Below, one piece after another: positions 63,312-64,000 of a stretch of 64,000 nucleotides of DNA. The notes under the pieces are model-generated. The model saw only the letters and a list, made by a program, of their open reading frames with translations. It made no database searches and was not told where the DNA came from. The DNA is from Auraticoccus monumenti (GTDB taxonomy: Bacteria > Actinomycetota > Actinomycetes > Propionibacteriales > Propionibacteriaceae): assembly GCF_900101785.1 (NCBI RefSeq), contig NZ_LT629688.1, positions 806,001 to 870,000 of the forward strand, in the 5' to 3' direction. Each line of letters starts with the position of its first letter. Position 1 is the first letter of the stretch. Made by a program: the position numbers and the translations under genes.

Positions 63312-63481
63312 GGCAGCGACCGTCCTCCCGGAGCTCTCCACCACGCCCGCGAGCACCGTGCGCCTCGGTCGTCGCCCCGATGCGCTCGTCGCCCACCGGG
63401 AGCAGGAGCACGGGCACGCGGAAGGCGTGGCGCCGGTGCGAAGCACCGCCCGGCGCCCACCCGTCGCCCGCCACCCACCCG

Positions 63482-64000
63482 TCAGCGGATCGTGTGGTCC
63501 CCGCCCTTCCGGGAGCCGTGGTGCAGCAGCTTCGGCGCCGCCGTCGGTGCGGGGTGCGGGGTCGCCGTGCCCTCGGGTACGGGGACGGGCTCCGGCTCCG
63601 GCTCGGGGACCGTTGTGGGGCCGGGTACCGCCGTCGGTGCCGGTTGCGGCGTCGACGGAGGACCGGGGGTGGGCGTGACCTCCGGGACGGGCACCGGCGT
63701 GGGGGTCGGCCTGGGGCCCAGCACCGGGTTCGTCGTCGGCCCGGGAGCGGGGAGCAGCCCGGGGGTCGGCTCCGGCGTCGGCAGCGGCTCGGTGCCGGGT
63801 TCCGGCTCGGGGACCGGGGCGGTGGGGACCGGGGCCGGGGTCGGCCGGGGAGCGGGCAGGCTCCCCGTGGGCGCGGGCACCACGCTCGGGAGCGGCTCCG
63901 GTGGCACCGCCGGAGCCGGCGCCCCGGGGGTCGGACCCGGATCCGACGACGCGCCCGGGTCCTCGGTGCCGGCTTCGTCCGGGTCGTCGGTGCCGTCCTG
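63482..64000 (-). CDS. Pro/Thr-rich protein, C-terminal fragment
   Basis: The frame is open to the window edge, so the start is outside; 172 residues are visible. Acidic Gly/Asp/Ser-rich start (TDDPDEAGTEDPGASSDPG) then long Pro/Thr/Val-rich repeats with PTP and PEPEP units, ending LLHHGSRKGGDHTIR. No membrane helix or anchor at the end. It looks like a secreted or linker-rich tail of a larger protein; identity unknown. Codon bias at third positions supports this strand. Confidence 0.55.
   Translation of the reverse strand, partial: QDGTDDPDEAGTEDPGASSDPGPTPGAPAPAVPPEPLPSVVPAPTGSLPAPRPTPAPVPTAPVPEPEPGTEPLPTPEPTPGLLPAPGPTTNPVLGPRPTPTPVPVPEVTPTPGPPSTPQPAPTAVPGPTTVPEPEPEPVPVPEGTATPHPAPTAAPKLLHHGSRKGGDHTIR

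Overview
The window is 64 kb of very GC-rich DNA with the gene density, codon bias, GTG/TTG starts and 4-bp ATGA/GTGA gene overlaps of a high-GC actinobacterium. Supporting markers are a fused CydDC exporter, a MurJ-pseudokinase fusion next to DUF6049 and sigM, an F420-dependent LLM oxidoreductase, an LPXTG surface protein and KtrAB. Gene content would fit Propionibacteriales, but the order is an inference. No rRNA, tRNA, IS element, prophage or CRISPR array was seen.

Layout. 1-264: end of an MFS transporter. 340-11036 (minus): one ten-gene operon that starts with an M19 peptidase and an oligopeptide-type solute-binding protein, continues through two permeases, an M24-fold protein, an alpha/beta hydrolase, two ATPases and a second M19 peptidase, and ends with a GntR/UTRA regulator. 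It looks like an uptake-and-hydrolysis cluster for a peptide-like compound. 11557-12381: PhyH-type dioxygenase. 12515-19016 (minus): cytochrome bd oxidase genes cydA, cydB, fused cydDC, then an HU gene. 19101-24820 (plus): LacI regulator, a degenerate class II aldolase-like protein and a ChvE/GguAB-type sugar ABC transporter. 24967-26284: BlaI/M56 peptidase pair. 26435-26734: thiamine-binding protein. 27280-33044 (minus): GH78 rhamnosidase and secreted GH20 hexosaminidase, separated from the preceding gene by a repeat-rich spacer.

33268-34469 (minus): a two-gene module of a small HTH protein and a ClpN-SRPBCC fusion, driven by an apparently leaderless promoter overlapped by two palindromes. 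34752-36200: cca. 36370-43870 (plus): DUF6049, MurJ-pseudokinase-discoidin, SigM, a PH-like membrane protein, a short anti-sigma-like protein and DUF3072; this is the conserved actinobacterial mviN/sigM locus, but thioredoxin genes do not follow. 43926-47099: F420 oxidoreductase and KtrB/KtrA potassium uptake. 47148-47693: NYN-domain protein. 47832-51207: sugar ABC transporter behind a LacI-type operator. 51269-52958: DUF2200, DUF998 and a CDP-alcohol phosphatidyltransferase. 53232-55811: valS. 56207-61333 (minus): a 1708-residue LPNTG-anchored repeat protein, divergent from a LuxR-family regulator at 61740-63311. A Pro/Thr-rich reading frame runs off the right edge.

The least familiar pieces are the leaderless HTH/ClpN-SRPBCC module; the peptide-type operon, whose M24-like protein has lost most metal ligands and whose two M19 paralogues carry HxH instead of HxD; the palindromic insertion in the CydDC linker; and the hairpin- and motif-rich spacer shared by the LuxR regulator and the surface protein.
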